Assembly (NCBI GenBank): GCA_964030475.1
Contig: CAXIPT010000003.1
Span: forward strand, 6,950,511 to 7,014,510
Direction of reading: 5' to 3'
Length of the DNA stretch: 64,000 bases
From: Tethya wilhelma
Taxonomy: Eukaryota > Porifera > Demospongiae > Tethyida > Tethyidae
The translations under genes were made by a program, and so were the position numbers. Positions 33,055-43,280 of the stretch are shown in pieces (the first letter of the stretch is position 1; every line of letters starts with the position of its first letter). The notes under the pieces are model-generated. The model had not been told where the DNA came from and did no database searches. It saw only the letters and a program-made list of their open reading frames with translations.

Positions 33055-36000
33055 ATGCAAAAGAGGACCAGTCGGCGAAAGCTTTCATTCAGACAAGCAA
33101 GTGACGACAGTGCAGCTGCCAAATGCGAGTTGTGCCATGGCCATCATACACAATTCAGCATTCCTGAAAAGTGGAAGAGCGATGAAGCTCGTGCACTAGT
33201 GTTTTCTCTTGGGCTTTCAACAACATCAATGATTTGCGCAGCCTGCAGAAAAGATACAACACGGTATATTAAGAATGACGAGTATGTTCCAAGATGGCAG
33301 AAAGAAAGAGGTATGTGCTGTATAAGCCAGTGCTCGGAAGGGATATTCTCATGTCTCAATAAGCCAACTGATGTTGTATTCAGTGCATTTCAGTTGGCTG
33401 AATTACTATCCTCCACTGACGAAATCCCAACACCAACCCCTCTTTGTAAACATCACTACCACATGGTATATAACATAATAAACCCAACACAAACAAATTG
33501 TGTGACATGTGGAATGTCGCTGAAACATGCTACCCCCAAATCATGCCCAAACCCCTCAAAAATCAGAGAGTACCTCATTCAAAATACAGGATTTAGTGGT
33601 AACATTGATGACAATGACAAGGTATGCTACACATGCTATCGGTCCCACCTTGTTATTCTACAAATAAGTTCGTCAATTAGTGTAGATAGTGATCTTCAAA
33701 TTGTTATTACTAACTTGCAAGATGAAATGTCCAACACACCACCAAAATCTTCAGAAGAGGCAATAGATATGGCAATGATCAGAGTGACAGTTGATGTCGG
33801 TAAAGAATTACTCAACGGAAATGTCCTGCTATTAGCTGATGTTCACGACCAGTTCTGTATGCATGTAAATGATATTACAGCAGCAAACAAAATCAGTGAT
33901 AGCACTAAAATGCCCAGTTCAAGATGGGTAATCAGTAATTTGATAAATAGTTTAAAAAACCACATAACATGCAGTTGTAGAACACGGAAGTATGGTACAG
34001 TAATTCACAGGCCAAATTTTGATTTGATACCAGCACTTACAAAAGCATTATGGGCTCAGAGAAGACAAACCACACCACAATGCACAACATCTGAACATAT
34101 TCAAACAGATAAATCCCCAATGAGCATACATAGTGAAACAATGGATGATCTAAATTCTAGAGTACACTCCCAGATCAAATCCTTTCTTTCAAAAGGGAAT
34201 GAGTCTCCATTTGAGCATGCTGAACTTGACATTGATCAAGTGATATCGGAAATTGATCCACAGCTTTGGAAGACAATTTGTTTATTGACAAGATCTGTAT
34301 CTGAGAGACGACAAACCTCTAAGTCAAGTGAACCAGCAACAATTGCTGCACACACAAAAAAGATCCGTCGTCTCTTTATATTATGCTGTATCCTATTTTG
34401 TACAGATGATCGTTGTTCAATACCCTTCCATACACTTCTTACTGATGTGATCGATAGTCAGGGTGGCACTACATTGCTTATTAAATTAATGAATAGGCTT
34501 GGGGTGTGTTCATCTATTGACACCTTGTCCCGCTTCATTCAACATAAAGTAACCACTCCAGAAAAGAATGAGCATGCAAGTCAGAAGGAAGACACATTTA
34601 CAGTAATCTCTGTTGACAATATTGATTTTTTACATAGTTTTGCTCGGGTATTTAAAGGAAGTACAAATGCTAGTTGGCATGGCACTACCATCCAGATTGT
34701 AAACCCGATGCCATCACTGTCAACAGCTACAACCCCAATGGTCACCAGCCCCGTGAGAGATAGTGCATCATCCCTCCCGCAGTTGGACACAGATTCCCAG
34801 GAGGTGGAGCCCATATCATCCCTCCCACAGTTGGACACAGATTCCCAGGAGGTGGAGCCCGTATCATCCCTCCCACAGTTGGACACAGATTCCCAGGAGG
34901 TGGAGCCCATATCATCCCTCCCACAGTTGGACACAGATTCCCAGGAGGTGGAGCCCGTATCATCCCTCCCACAGTTGGACACAGATTCCCAGGAGGTGGA
35001 GCCCGTATCATCCCTCCCACAGTTGGACACAGATTCCCAGGAGGTGGAGCCCATATCATCCCTCCCACAGTTGGACACAGAATCCCAGGAGGTGGAGCCC
35101 GTATCATCCCTCCCACAGCAGTTGGACACAGATTCCCAGGAGGTGGAGCCCATATCATCCCTCCCACAGTTGGACACCGATTCATGTGACAATTCATTGT
35201 CACATTCTTGTGCTATAGCAGATTCTCTAAGTTTAGACCTTCAATCTCTAATGAATGGTCTATCAGAGATGGAGGTAGATGGCAGTGCAACAGTTCCAAT
35301 ACAGACAGTAGGTTTGCATTCAGAGCATTTATGTGCACAAGATAACTCTAGAGTTCATGGTGCAGCACATGAAGATACTGAAATTAGTATACACCAGTAT
35401 CTCTCACGTAAACGTACAGAACGATCATCTCCTTTTATGTCTCCACTTAAGCTGACAAAATCACCTGCTAGTAAAACACGAAGATTACGTACTGGCACAG
35501 AGCAACAAGAGAAACAACTAAAACAGACAACAGATGGAGTAAACCCTTCAGTTTATAGGGGTGGATTGAGACAGAGTAATAAGAAGGATTTGAGCTTACT
35601 TGATTTTCAAACTAATGAAACTGAAAGAACAGCCTTTTTTGAACTAGTAGAGGATATTAACACATATATGATTCATAAGCATGTTGTACAAAACGAATCT
35701 CCAGACAAAACATTTTTGGGATTACAGGAATATTTCTCAGTATTAAACACACACAATACTGAAAAATCTGATGTCGTTTATTACAAAGTGATGGATGCTG
35801 TTGCAGACACCAAAGATACAATGATGGCAGTACTTCAGGATTTGGAAGAGAAGTACATAACTACTAAAAAACACAAGTTTGTAGTACTTGAAGGAGATGC
35901 TAAACTATATGAAATTCTACAATCACTAAAACATGAGTATGGGAATGCATTAGACTGGGTTATTCCGATACCAGGTGACTGGCATATGTTGAAAAACTAT

Positions 36001-37326
36001 CAGTACGCACTAATGAAAATCTATTACGATGCTGGTCTCAAAAGCTTGGCCAAAGCAGCAGGTTACCCAACTAACCAAATAAAGAAATGTGGCCAATTCA
36101 AGAGGACACATCATTTCATCATTGAAACATGGGAAGCAATATACAGAGCAATGATAGATACATTCTTTGTTGAAGAAAATGAGCACAGATCTCTTCAAGA
36201 AAAAATCACACAAAATTTACATTCTCTATCTGAGTCAACTCAAGCACCCAATTTTCAAAAAGAGTTTAATGCCAAATTGCAGTCCATAAAAGGTGAAACT
36301 GATGTCACATTTAGAGAATTTAAGCAATTCATTCAAAAGCAGGCATGTACGGATGACACCTGGAAATTCTGGACCCAATTTGTGTTCCAGGATGCAATGG
36401 CCTACATTTCTCTTTTTATGGCAATCAGAAGTGGAGATTGGGACTTAAGGCTAGCAAGTATGAAAGCAATGGCTCCAGTGTTTACTGCTTTTGAACACCA
36501 TACATATCAAAAATTAATTTCACAACATCTGGCCGATGTGCTAAGAATGCCCCAATCACTTATTGCAATGTTTAAACAAGGGGCTTTTGTTGTAAGCCTC
36601 ACTGGTCGTGAATGGCACTCAGTTGGCATAGATGAAGCACACGAGATGCTAATTAATAGAGAATGCAAATCTACTGTATCACGACCCACCCCTGACTACA
36701 TCAATCGGATAGCTAACTACCTGCCATATAGGTCAAAGGTAATGGAGAACATAAAAAAACAGTTACTTCCAGAAAGACAAACAAAATCACCATCATTACA
36801 TTCACCATTCTCAAAACTGAGATTACAATACAAATTTGAGCAAAATGTCAGGTCCCAGTTACAACTGATCCAAACCAGTAAATTCCTTGACACACAACAT
36901 AGTAACCGTGGACTGTTCAATCCTTTTACAAATAAACAAGCTAATGAACAACAGTCACACGATCTGCTCAATTTTAGAACAATAGGCGAAACACAATTCC
37001 TCCACAATGTTGCTTACCACATCATCAGACTCCCAAGTACTCCAGCTCCACTCAGAAAACAACATCTGATGACATTCTCTGAGAAGAGAATAAATAAGAG
37101 AAGACTGTCTCAACTGGAGAAGGATCGACGTCTAGTCCTTTCAGCCATGAAGAAAAAAATGCAGCAATCAAAAAAAACTGGAACACCTATAGAGAGACCA
37201 GGAGAACAATTGATTGAGATACCATTAGCATTGTGTGATAATGAGGGAAAAGCAAGAAAGGGACAAAAGAGCTATGTCACTCAATCTATTGAAGCAAGGT
37301 ACAAAACAGCATCACCACCAGTAGTA
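33055..37326 (+). CDS. Transposon protein, N-terminal part: zinc-finger and DUF6589-like
   Basis: The open frame runs 32995-37416. The Met at 33055 is preferred because the 20 codons before it are AT-rich and unlike protein, and the codons after 37326 belong to an inserted element. About 1,424 residues. Order of features: Cys pairs near the start (CELCHGHH, CAACRKDTTR) and further ones (CVTCGM, CYTCYRSH) that look like treble-clef or zinc-ribbon fingers; a central linker with eight 16-residue repeats (34768-35184); a basic segment; then a conserved block with FVVLEGDAKLYEIL (from about 35878), IPIPGDWHMLKNYQYALMK (from about 35962), KRTHHFIIETWEAIYR, GDWDLRLASMKAMAPVF and DEAHEMLIN (36631). 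This block is what I remember as DUF6589, a domain of unknown function common in animal and fungal mobile genes. The acidic residues in EGD, GDWH and DEAHE are candidates for an RNase H-like catalytic set, a hypothesis only. The frame continues, after removal of the insertion, into that of 41622-43280. Confidence 0.75.
34768..35184 (+). repeat. 48-bp tandem repeat inside the transposon gene (8 units plus a partial)
   Basis: Each unit encodes SSLPQLDTDSQEVEPV or the variant ending PI. Eight full units and a partial ninth, with one extra CAG codon in the eighth, so the frame is never lost. Units are nearly identical, suggesting recent expansion. The encoded stretch is acidic and probably unstructured, between the finger region and the DUF6589-like region. 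All long frames on the other strand here are by-products of the repeat. Confidence 0.95.
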
Positions 37327-37327
37327 A

Positions 37328-38742
37328 TGAAGGCACCGATGGTGCATAAGCCTCGGCACACTCAACTAGCTAGCACAGTATTATGCATACATTCCTGTAA
37401 AAGAATGTCATCATAATTATTCACCTACTAGTAGGCCCACTGAGGCATGTAGGCCCGCCTGAAAGAGACTGAGTTGTCCAGTCACAATACGCTTATATAC
37501 ATACAAGGAGTAGGGCTCGCTTCGCTCGCCCACTCCTTATTTGTGTATGTTTATAGACTATAACTCAAACAATATCGTAAGATAAAATTGAGCAAAGCTA
37601 TTGTGTATATAGTAAATATTCTTCTATGATCAGTTGGCTTAGAACAACCTTTGCAGTTGAAGCAATACACAACAATCACATCAATACTGGCATAAGCAAT
37701 TGGAAACTCAAAGGGAAGCAATGCTGCATGTGTATATGCACTGCTTAGTGCTACTTTGCTTTGGCCAGCTCAGCAATTTATCTCACTACGTGACGTCACA
37801 AACGACCCTTTTCCAACTTCCGCCATTTTTGTAATCAGCTGGCAAAGAAACTCGTTATCTGGCTAGCTGTGTTTCGTGTACAGCGACAGAGAAGCAGACT
37901 CCCAGAAGCGAAAGTTCTCCCCTCACTACGCTTCTTTTGTGAAAGATTGGCTTCTCTGTCACGCTTCTTCGTCGGATACATACGCCACTGGTAAGCCTTG
38001 TCAGCGATCTCAAAAAAAGTTAGCCTTACTTGTAGCGCCTGTGATTCTATCCTAGGCTAGTACTATCTAAGCTAGTTCTCTAGGCACACTTTTTATAGCT
38101 TGCATTTTTCCCAGTCCAAAGAAAAAGTAGCGTTTTAGCTCGAGGTTGCATCACTTCCGGTGACCCTCCGTTACACACACACACACACACACACACACGG
38201 ACAAAACTTTGCTTATAATATGATGGCCCAGGTTAGCCACATACAGGGTGTAGCTAACTGTGATGAAGCAGCAAATGTCACAGATGATGAACCAGATGAG
38301 CTTTGCCGCTATGATTATACATGTATTGGAATGCTCACCTGTGCAGCTGCTGTCCAATAGTCCACTGATGCATTAGCTCACAGGCTACAATTATGTAAAA
38401 ATGTATGCATGTCCCATATGCTTACATAGAAAGCAGGCCAACTCCTGCCTGTCTTGCTTCTGTGCTTCAATTCAACACAAATTCTAGATAACGCACACCA
38501 AATCAGTAGGCGTGGCCTGGAAGCAAAGCGCTCAAAGAAGCACAAAAGCCTCAAATCTCAGCAACTACAGTGTTTTGGACAGCAAAACACATATGTTTAC
38601 AAGATCATTCAGAGTTATGAACGTAAGTGCCATCAATTTTGTCGCTAGAGCTGCCTTTCTTGAGATTTCGATGGAACAGACAGACAGACAGACAAAACGA
38701 CTACCGTAATCCTCTGCACGTGCTACGCACGTGCCGAGGCTT
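37328..38742 (+). mobile_element. Nested TGAAGGCAC...GAGGCTT element (1,415 bp) splitting the transposon gene
   Basis: Starts TGAAGGCACCGATGGTGC and ends CACGTGCCGAGGCTT. AA (37326-37327) and AA (38743-38744) are a 2-bp target duplication. Inner inverted motifs AAGCCTCGGCAC (near the left) and GTGCCGAGGCTT (right end) are complementary. It contains a CA microsatellite (38164-38198) and a CAGA run (38677-38695), but no long reading frame of its own. The last 30 codons of the upstream open frame (to 37416) and the first 39 codons of the downstream one lie inside it and are accidental. Its ends match those of the outer element (40340 onward and 32497), so it is probably a non-autonomous relative. 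The part from 38116 is also present reversed at 42900-43908. Confidence 0.82.
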
Positions 38743-38743
38743 A

Positions 38744-39124
38744 ATGACAACTCCACCAATTGGATGGAAACAAGAGTGCTCAATTCTTGAAGGAATGTTT
38801 ATGATAAATACTGTACCCCTTGGATCTCACAAGACATTTGGTGACTATGCCAAATTTTTAATTGACAGATTTATTATTACACAGTTTTCTAAAGGTACTA
38901 AAGAACTCCACATTATATTTGACACACCTGGACGACTCACTAATACACCTAAATACTTTGAACAACAAAGACGGGACGCCACAGCTAAACTACCTACTCA
39001 ACATTACTGTGACGACGTAACAGCAACAGGGAAAATCCCTGAAGGCAAATGGCACGAGAACTTTATCAACTGCCGGGAGTGCAAGAGAAATCTTGTGCTA
39101 TTTCTAGGGGATTTCTTTCTTCGT
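38744..39124 (+). CDS. 5' end of the XPG-like frame, duplicated at the contig end
   Basis: 127 codons from MTTPPIGWKQECSIL to GDFFLR, identical to the start of the frame at 43280-41622 on the other strand, and cut by the N at 39125. It is the first part of the same reading frame as 33055-37326 once the nested element is taken out. I treat it as the same gene segment assembled twice rather than a second copy. Confidence 0.75.
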
Positions 39125-39125
39125 N
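39125..39125. other. N at a mis-oriented contig join
   Basis: The 1,009 bp before this N (38116-39124) are the reverse complement of the 1,009 bp before the N at 43909 (42900-43908). The contig between the two Ns therefore fits its left neighbour only after reversal. Confidence 0.85.
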
Positions 39126-40339
39126 ATATATAATATAACTTTGGATCATCTATTATTATAATATTATTTTATTTGAAACCTCATTTCATGCTGAATGCAA
39201 TGGTAAAACTTCCAATTTTAAACAATAAACCCTTTACTGACAATAGTCAAAAGTATGTTGTCGGTACAGGGAAAAAAAACACCTAGGAGCACCTTGAGTA
39301 TATTAGATTGTAGGAAGGTCATATGAAATTGGCAATTGCACCAATGTATTCAGTGCGATGCGAGCATTCAAACGATATCCATTTGTTATGATTTGCTAAA
39401 CTTTGGCCTGATTAGGTCCCAACCATAATAAGCACCGTTTCAGTAGGATTATGATCATTTCCAGTGGGAATATGCACTACTGCATGGTTCTGAATATAAC
39501 TAACTATGCATTATCTACTCTTATCCAAAATGAGACATCTTATATTATAACATTAGAAAGCTCATTTCATGCTGAATACAATGGTAAAACTTCCATCTTC
39601 AAACAATAAACCCTTTACTGGCAATGGTCAAAAGTATGTAGTCGGTACAGAAAAAAAACACCTAAAAGCACCTTGAGTAGGGTGTAGAAAGGTCATATGA
39701 AATTGAGAGTTGCACCATTGTATTCAGTGCGATGTGAGTAATTTGACGATATCCATTTTGTAATGATTTTCTAAGCTTTGGCCTGATTAGGTCGTACCCA
39801 GTATATGCACTGATTGCGAGTATGATTGTTTCCCATGGAAGTGTATAGGGGTTCTGAATAAAACCAATTCTGTTTCATCTGTTTTTATCCAAAATAGGAT
39901 AAATTATATATCATAAAAAGTTCATTCCACGTTGAACACAATGGTACTATTTTTATTCTCAAATAATAAACACTTCACTGACAATAGTCAAAAGTATGTA
40001 GTCGTTACATGGAAAAAACACCTAAAAGCACCTTGAGTATATTAGAGCATAGGAAGGTCATACGGAATTAAGACTTGCACCACTGTATTCAGTGATATGC
40101 GAGCAATCAAACGATATCCATTTGTTACTATTTGCTAAACTTTGGCCGGATTAGGTCCCACTCATAATAAGCACTGTTTCAGTAGGGTTATGATCATTTC
40201 CGGTGGGAATATGCACTACTGCATGGTTCTGAATATAACTAACTATACATTATCTATTTTTATCCAAAATGAGACATCTTATATATCAGTAGAAAGCTCA
40301 TTTCATGCTGAATACAATGGTAAAACTTCCATCTTCAAA
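39126..40339 (+). repeat. ~370-bp satellite-like repeat array
   Basis: The marker GGCCTGATTAGGTC lies at about 39406, 39780 and 40145 (in the last as GGCCGGATTAGG). Subtypes run A, B, A with a partial first unit. The array stops within a unit at CATCTTCAA, exactly where the transposon's outer end TGAAGGCAC begins. The unit would continue ACAATAAACC, which is what flanks the element's other end (32496, reverse strand). Confidence 0.85.
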
Positions 40340-41102
40340 TGAAGGCACTGATGGTGCATATGCCTCGGCGCACTCAACTAGCTAGCACATTTATATGCAT
40401 ACACGGTGTAAAAGAGTGTATCAACAACTTAGTATATATCACTGAGAACTTCAGCTACTACTATCCATCTAGGCCCATACTGCTACTGTGACTGAGTGTA
40501 GTGAAGTTGAAGCAGCACATGCTACAGACTATGAAACAGATTAGCTTTGCTACAATTATACATACATTGGAGTACTCAGCTGCTGTCAAATAGCAAAGTC
40601 TAGCTGCAACCTGCAGTGAGCCTAACTCAGTGACTCAGTGCAATGATTTATTTTCATAGCTAGCTTAGGCTGGCCACAGTGTAAAAATCTTTGCATGCCC
40701 TATTATGCTTACATAGAAAGTAGACCAACTCCTGTCTGTCTAGCCAAGCAGCTAACCCCGTCTCAGACTCTGTCTTGACAAGAAACACTGACCAACGCAA
40801 CACATGCAACCAGAGCTGACATGCAACAGCAACAGCTGCAACAGCAACAGCAGTATTGAATTCTTGATAACGCACACTAGATTAGTAGGTGTGGTCTCGA
40901 AGCTAAGCGCTCAAAGAAGCACAGAAATCTCAAATCTCAGGAACCACAGCGTTTTCGACAGCAGAAAATGTAATTTTACAAGATCATTCTGTTTTATGAA
41001 CGTAAGTATCATCCATTTTTTCACTAGAGCTGTCTTTTTTTGAGATTTTGATGGGACAGACGGACAAAACGACTACCATAATCCTCTGCACGTGCTACGC
41101 AC

Positions 41103-41120
41103 GCAGTCACTACGCCAACG
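41103..41120 (+). repeat. Terminal repeat of the core transposon, second copy
   Basis: GCAGTCACTACGCCAACG, identical to 32511-32528. Preceded by AC, the possible target dinucleotide. Confidence 0.75.
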
Positions 41121-41621
41121 GTAAAATTCACAATTTTTATTTTTTGCATTACGTCATACTTCCGGCCAAAAATGGCACACAAAGAAGCGGTCACACTGCA
41201 GAGCATGAAGCTGTCCTATTCTATGTTTGAGAGTTCTTTCTAAACTATAAACTACATAGATGTGTAGTAGAAGGATAGCAGTATACGTTTCAAGAAGAAA
41301 AGATGCTTCACTTTCGAAGATCAGAGTTGTACTATCCGTTGAACACTGTGAACCTCAACTACTGCTTGTGTTAAGCTGGATAAAAAGCGCCTCTTGCACA
41401 CAAACGGTAAGCGTGCACATCTCTGGATTTGTGTATGTTGTTCTCAAGTGTATGCTAGAGCTGTAGAACAGTTATTAGCAATAAAAGGTTTGTCAGAAAA
41501 AATAATGTCACGCAATAAGTACCGAGGATCATAAATATTTATTTGTTTACATACATAGTACTGCAGTACCATACACTAGTCTATTAAAAACTTGACTGTT
41601 ACATATATTTATGGACATTAT

Positions 41622-43280
41622 TTATTGGTCTAGTTCACTATCACTCTCACTGTCACTTTGTGACTCTGAGTCTGAATCTGAATCATTGAATATACTGTTC
41701 ATAATGTCATCTAGGTCACTCTCTGACTCCACTGTTGCTAAATCTTCTGTAGCTTGAGAAGTGCGACGGAGAGCAGCATCTTCATCAAGTGCTACTTGGT
41801 GTAATTCACTGTGAGTTTTATCACTATTTTCAATGTTTACACAGTTAATACACTGGCATCCAATTGAACAAAGCTTTCCCTTGCTTCTACACCCACATCG
41901 CTTAGTTGCACACCCTTTGGAGCATTTGCATCCTCTCAATAAGGAACTCACTCTTTCTCTCACAGTTGCCATGTTAATATCTGTGTCCCATGTTACGGTC
42001 AGTGTGCCCTCACTGTCAATACTCCATCCAAAATCTTGAAGTGGGCGTAAACTCATGGTGTTATGGTCAGCTTGTTGCCACATGTGAAGAACCCAACACA
42101 CACGTTTCCAGTGTAGTAACAAAGCATCGTCAGAGGGTATCATTTCATTTTCAAACTTTACTCGATCCCATATAGTCTGGCGTATGTCTTCAAGCCTGTT
42201 CAAATGTTGTTCTTGTGTAGTTAAACCAGACTGAATAAAATTCAAGAAATGGGTAGCTGGTGACGGATGTTCAAATCCTGTTGAATGTAACTTGTAGTAT
42301 ACAGTACCAACCAAACGAATGAATGCCATGTAACCATCCTTGTATGTTTCACCTGCCAGACCAACATTGGCTAAGGTTCCTGGAGTTGAAGAGTCTGTTC
42401 CTGAGGTAATGAACTTTGCATATTGATAGAAATATTTCAAAAAAGTTGCCTTTCCTATGGTACTAAAGAATGATATGTAGTCACAACCAGTAGCAACGTA
42501 CATGCTTTGAAGAACTTGTGGCAGTATTTCTGGATCAATATCTGCTAAATCTGGATCACTTTGTAAAGCAAAAATAAAACCTTTGATATCAATAAATTTT
42601 TGCTGCCTGGCAGTAAATTTGCTGACTTGCACCAAGACATGTTTCTGTTTGATGCTATCTAGTGGAACCCCAATATGGTACACATCAGTGTCTGGTGAAT
42701 GTATCATGATGTGGGTGAATTGAGTATTCCTAACGTGTAACCAGAGTCGAGTATCGGTTTCTTCTGCGTTACAGTGATATCTTGGGTCTGGTTGAGCCTG
42801 ATTTCTTCCTTTAACATACCATGCAGTATCAATTCTGTTATCACTAAAAGCACCTGCAATATATAGTGTTTGTTCTGGTTTAAGATATTTCTGAATGTTA
42901 CGAAGAAAGAAATCCCCTAGAAATAGCACAAGATTTCTCTTGCACTCCCGGCAGTTGATAAAGTTCTCGTGCCATTTGCCTTCAGGGATTTTCCCTGTTG
43001 CTGTTACGTCGTCACAGTAATGTTGAGTAGGTAGTTTAGCTGTGGCGTCCCGTCTTTGTTGTTCAAAGTATTTAGGTGTATTAGTGAGTCGTCCAGGTGT
43101 GTCAAATATAATGTGGAGTTCTTTAGTACCTTTAGAAAACTGTGTAATAATAAATCTGTCAATTAAAAATTTGGCATAGTCACCAAATGTCTTGTGAGAT
43201 CCAAGGGGTACAGTATTTATCATAAACATTCCTTCAAGAATTGAGCACTCTTGTTTCCATCCAATTGGTGGAGTTGTCAT
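41622..43280 (-). CDS. Transposon protein, C-terminal part: XPG/PIN-like nuclease motifs and CXC domain
   Basis: The open frame starts at 43397, but the first 39 codons belong to the inserted element. The residual frame from 43280 is 552 residues. Acidic motifs occur in the order and context of the FEN1/XPG (PIN-like) nuclease fold: HIIFDTPGR (Asp ~60), AEETDTRLWLHV (~172-183), HSPDTDVYHI (~194-203) and ATGCDYISFFSTIGKATFL (~263-281). GCDY and the following Gly-Lys resemble the FEN1 GCDY signature before its helix-hairpin-helix. Near the C-terminus, nine Cys with spacing CxCx3Cx4CxCx6Cx3CxCx2C (about 451-480) match a tesmin/TSO1-type CXC DNA-binding motif. An acidic Ser/Asp/Glu tail (about 516-552) closes the protein. 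Known families: FEN1/XPG cut branched DNA; CXC domains bind DNA through zinc. That the protein cuts transposon DNA is inference. It is in frame with 33055-37326 once the nested element is set aside. Confidence 0.78.
   Translation of the reverse strand: MTTPPIGWKQECSILEGMFMINTVPLGSHKTFGDYAKFLIDRFIITQFSKGTKELHIIFDTPGRLTNTPKYFEQQRRDATAKLPTQHYCDDVTATGKIPEGKWHENFINCRECKRNLVLFLGDFFLRNIQKYLKPEQTLYIAGAFSDNRIDTAWYVKGRNQAQPDPRYHCNAEETDTRLWLHVRNTQFTHIMIHSPDTDVYHIGVPLDSIKQKHVLVQVSKFTARQQKFIDIKGFIFALQSDPDLADIDPEILPQVLQSMYVATGCDYISFFSTIGKATFLKYFYQYAKFITSGTDSSTPGTLANVGLAGETYKDGYMAFIRLVGTVYYKLHSTGFEHPSPATHFLNFIQSGLTTQEQHLNRLEDIRQTIWDRVKFENEMIPSDDALLLHWKRVCWVLHMWQQADHNTMSLRPLQDFGWSIDSEGTLTVTWDTDINMATVRERVSSLLRGCKCSKGCATKRCGCRSKGKLCSIGCQCINCVNIENSDKTHSELHQVALDEDAALRRTSQATEDLATVESESDLDDIMNSIFNDSDSDSESQSDSESDSELDQ

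Larger units (their letters stand above)
32497..39124 (+). mobile_element. Large DUF6589/XPG-like transposon, first part
   Basis: The outer boundary AAGCCTCGGC (32497) follows satellite DNA with a TT (AA on the other strand) target duplicate. Inside it, at 32511, begins an 18-bp terminal repeat GCAGTCACTACGCCAACG that is repeated at 41103-41120. The part on this contig carries an upstream leader, the long frame 33055-37326, a nested 1,415-bp element and the first 127 codons of the second frame, ending at the contig edge. Its remainder is the reverse complement of 42899-41103. Without the nested copy the core element would be about 7.0 kb. Inverted ends and short target duplications suggest a DNA transposon. 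I cannot assign it to a standard superfamily from the ends alone. Confidence 0.75.

Noticed and set aside
34768..35184. CRISPR-like array
   Set aside because: The units abut directly with no unique spacers and encode an in-frame peptide. The host is a eukaryote.
34581..35218. Three long overlapping frames on both strands (203, 153 and 151 codons)
   Set aside because: They are produced by the 48-bp tandem repeat, whose length is a multiple of three, so all frames without a stop in one unit stay open. Only the frame of the long transposon protein continues beyond the repeat.
37327..37416. Last 30 codons of the long transposon frame
   Set aside because: They are the left end of the nested TGAAGGCAC element, which also occurs at 40340, 55046 and 31482 without this gene.
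38627..38743. Start codon at 38627 (and 43397 on the other strand) for the XPG-like frame
   Set aside because: The first 39 codons come from the inserted element, including a CAGA microsatellite reading RQTDRQ. Homology-like sequence starts at 38744/43280.
38744..39124. A second, truncated copy of the XPG-like gene
   Set aside because: It equals the other copy base for base in length and stops at an N, so it is more simply the same sequence present in two overlapping contigs.
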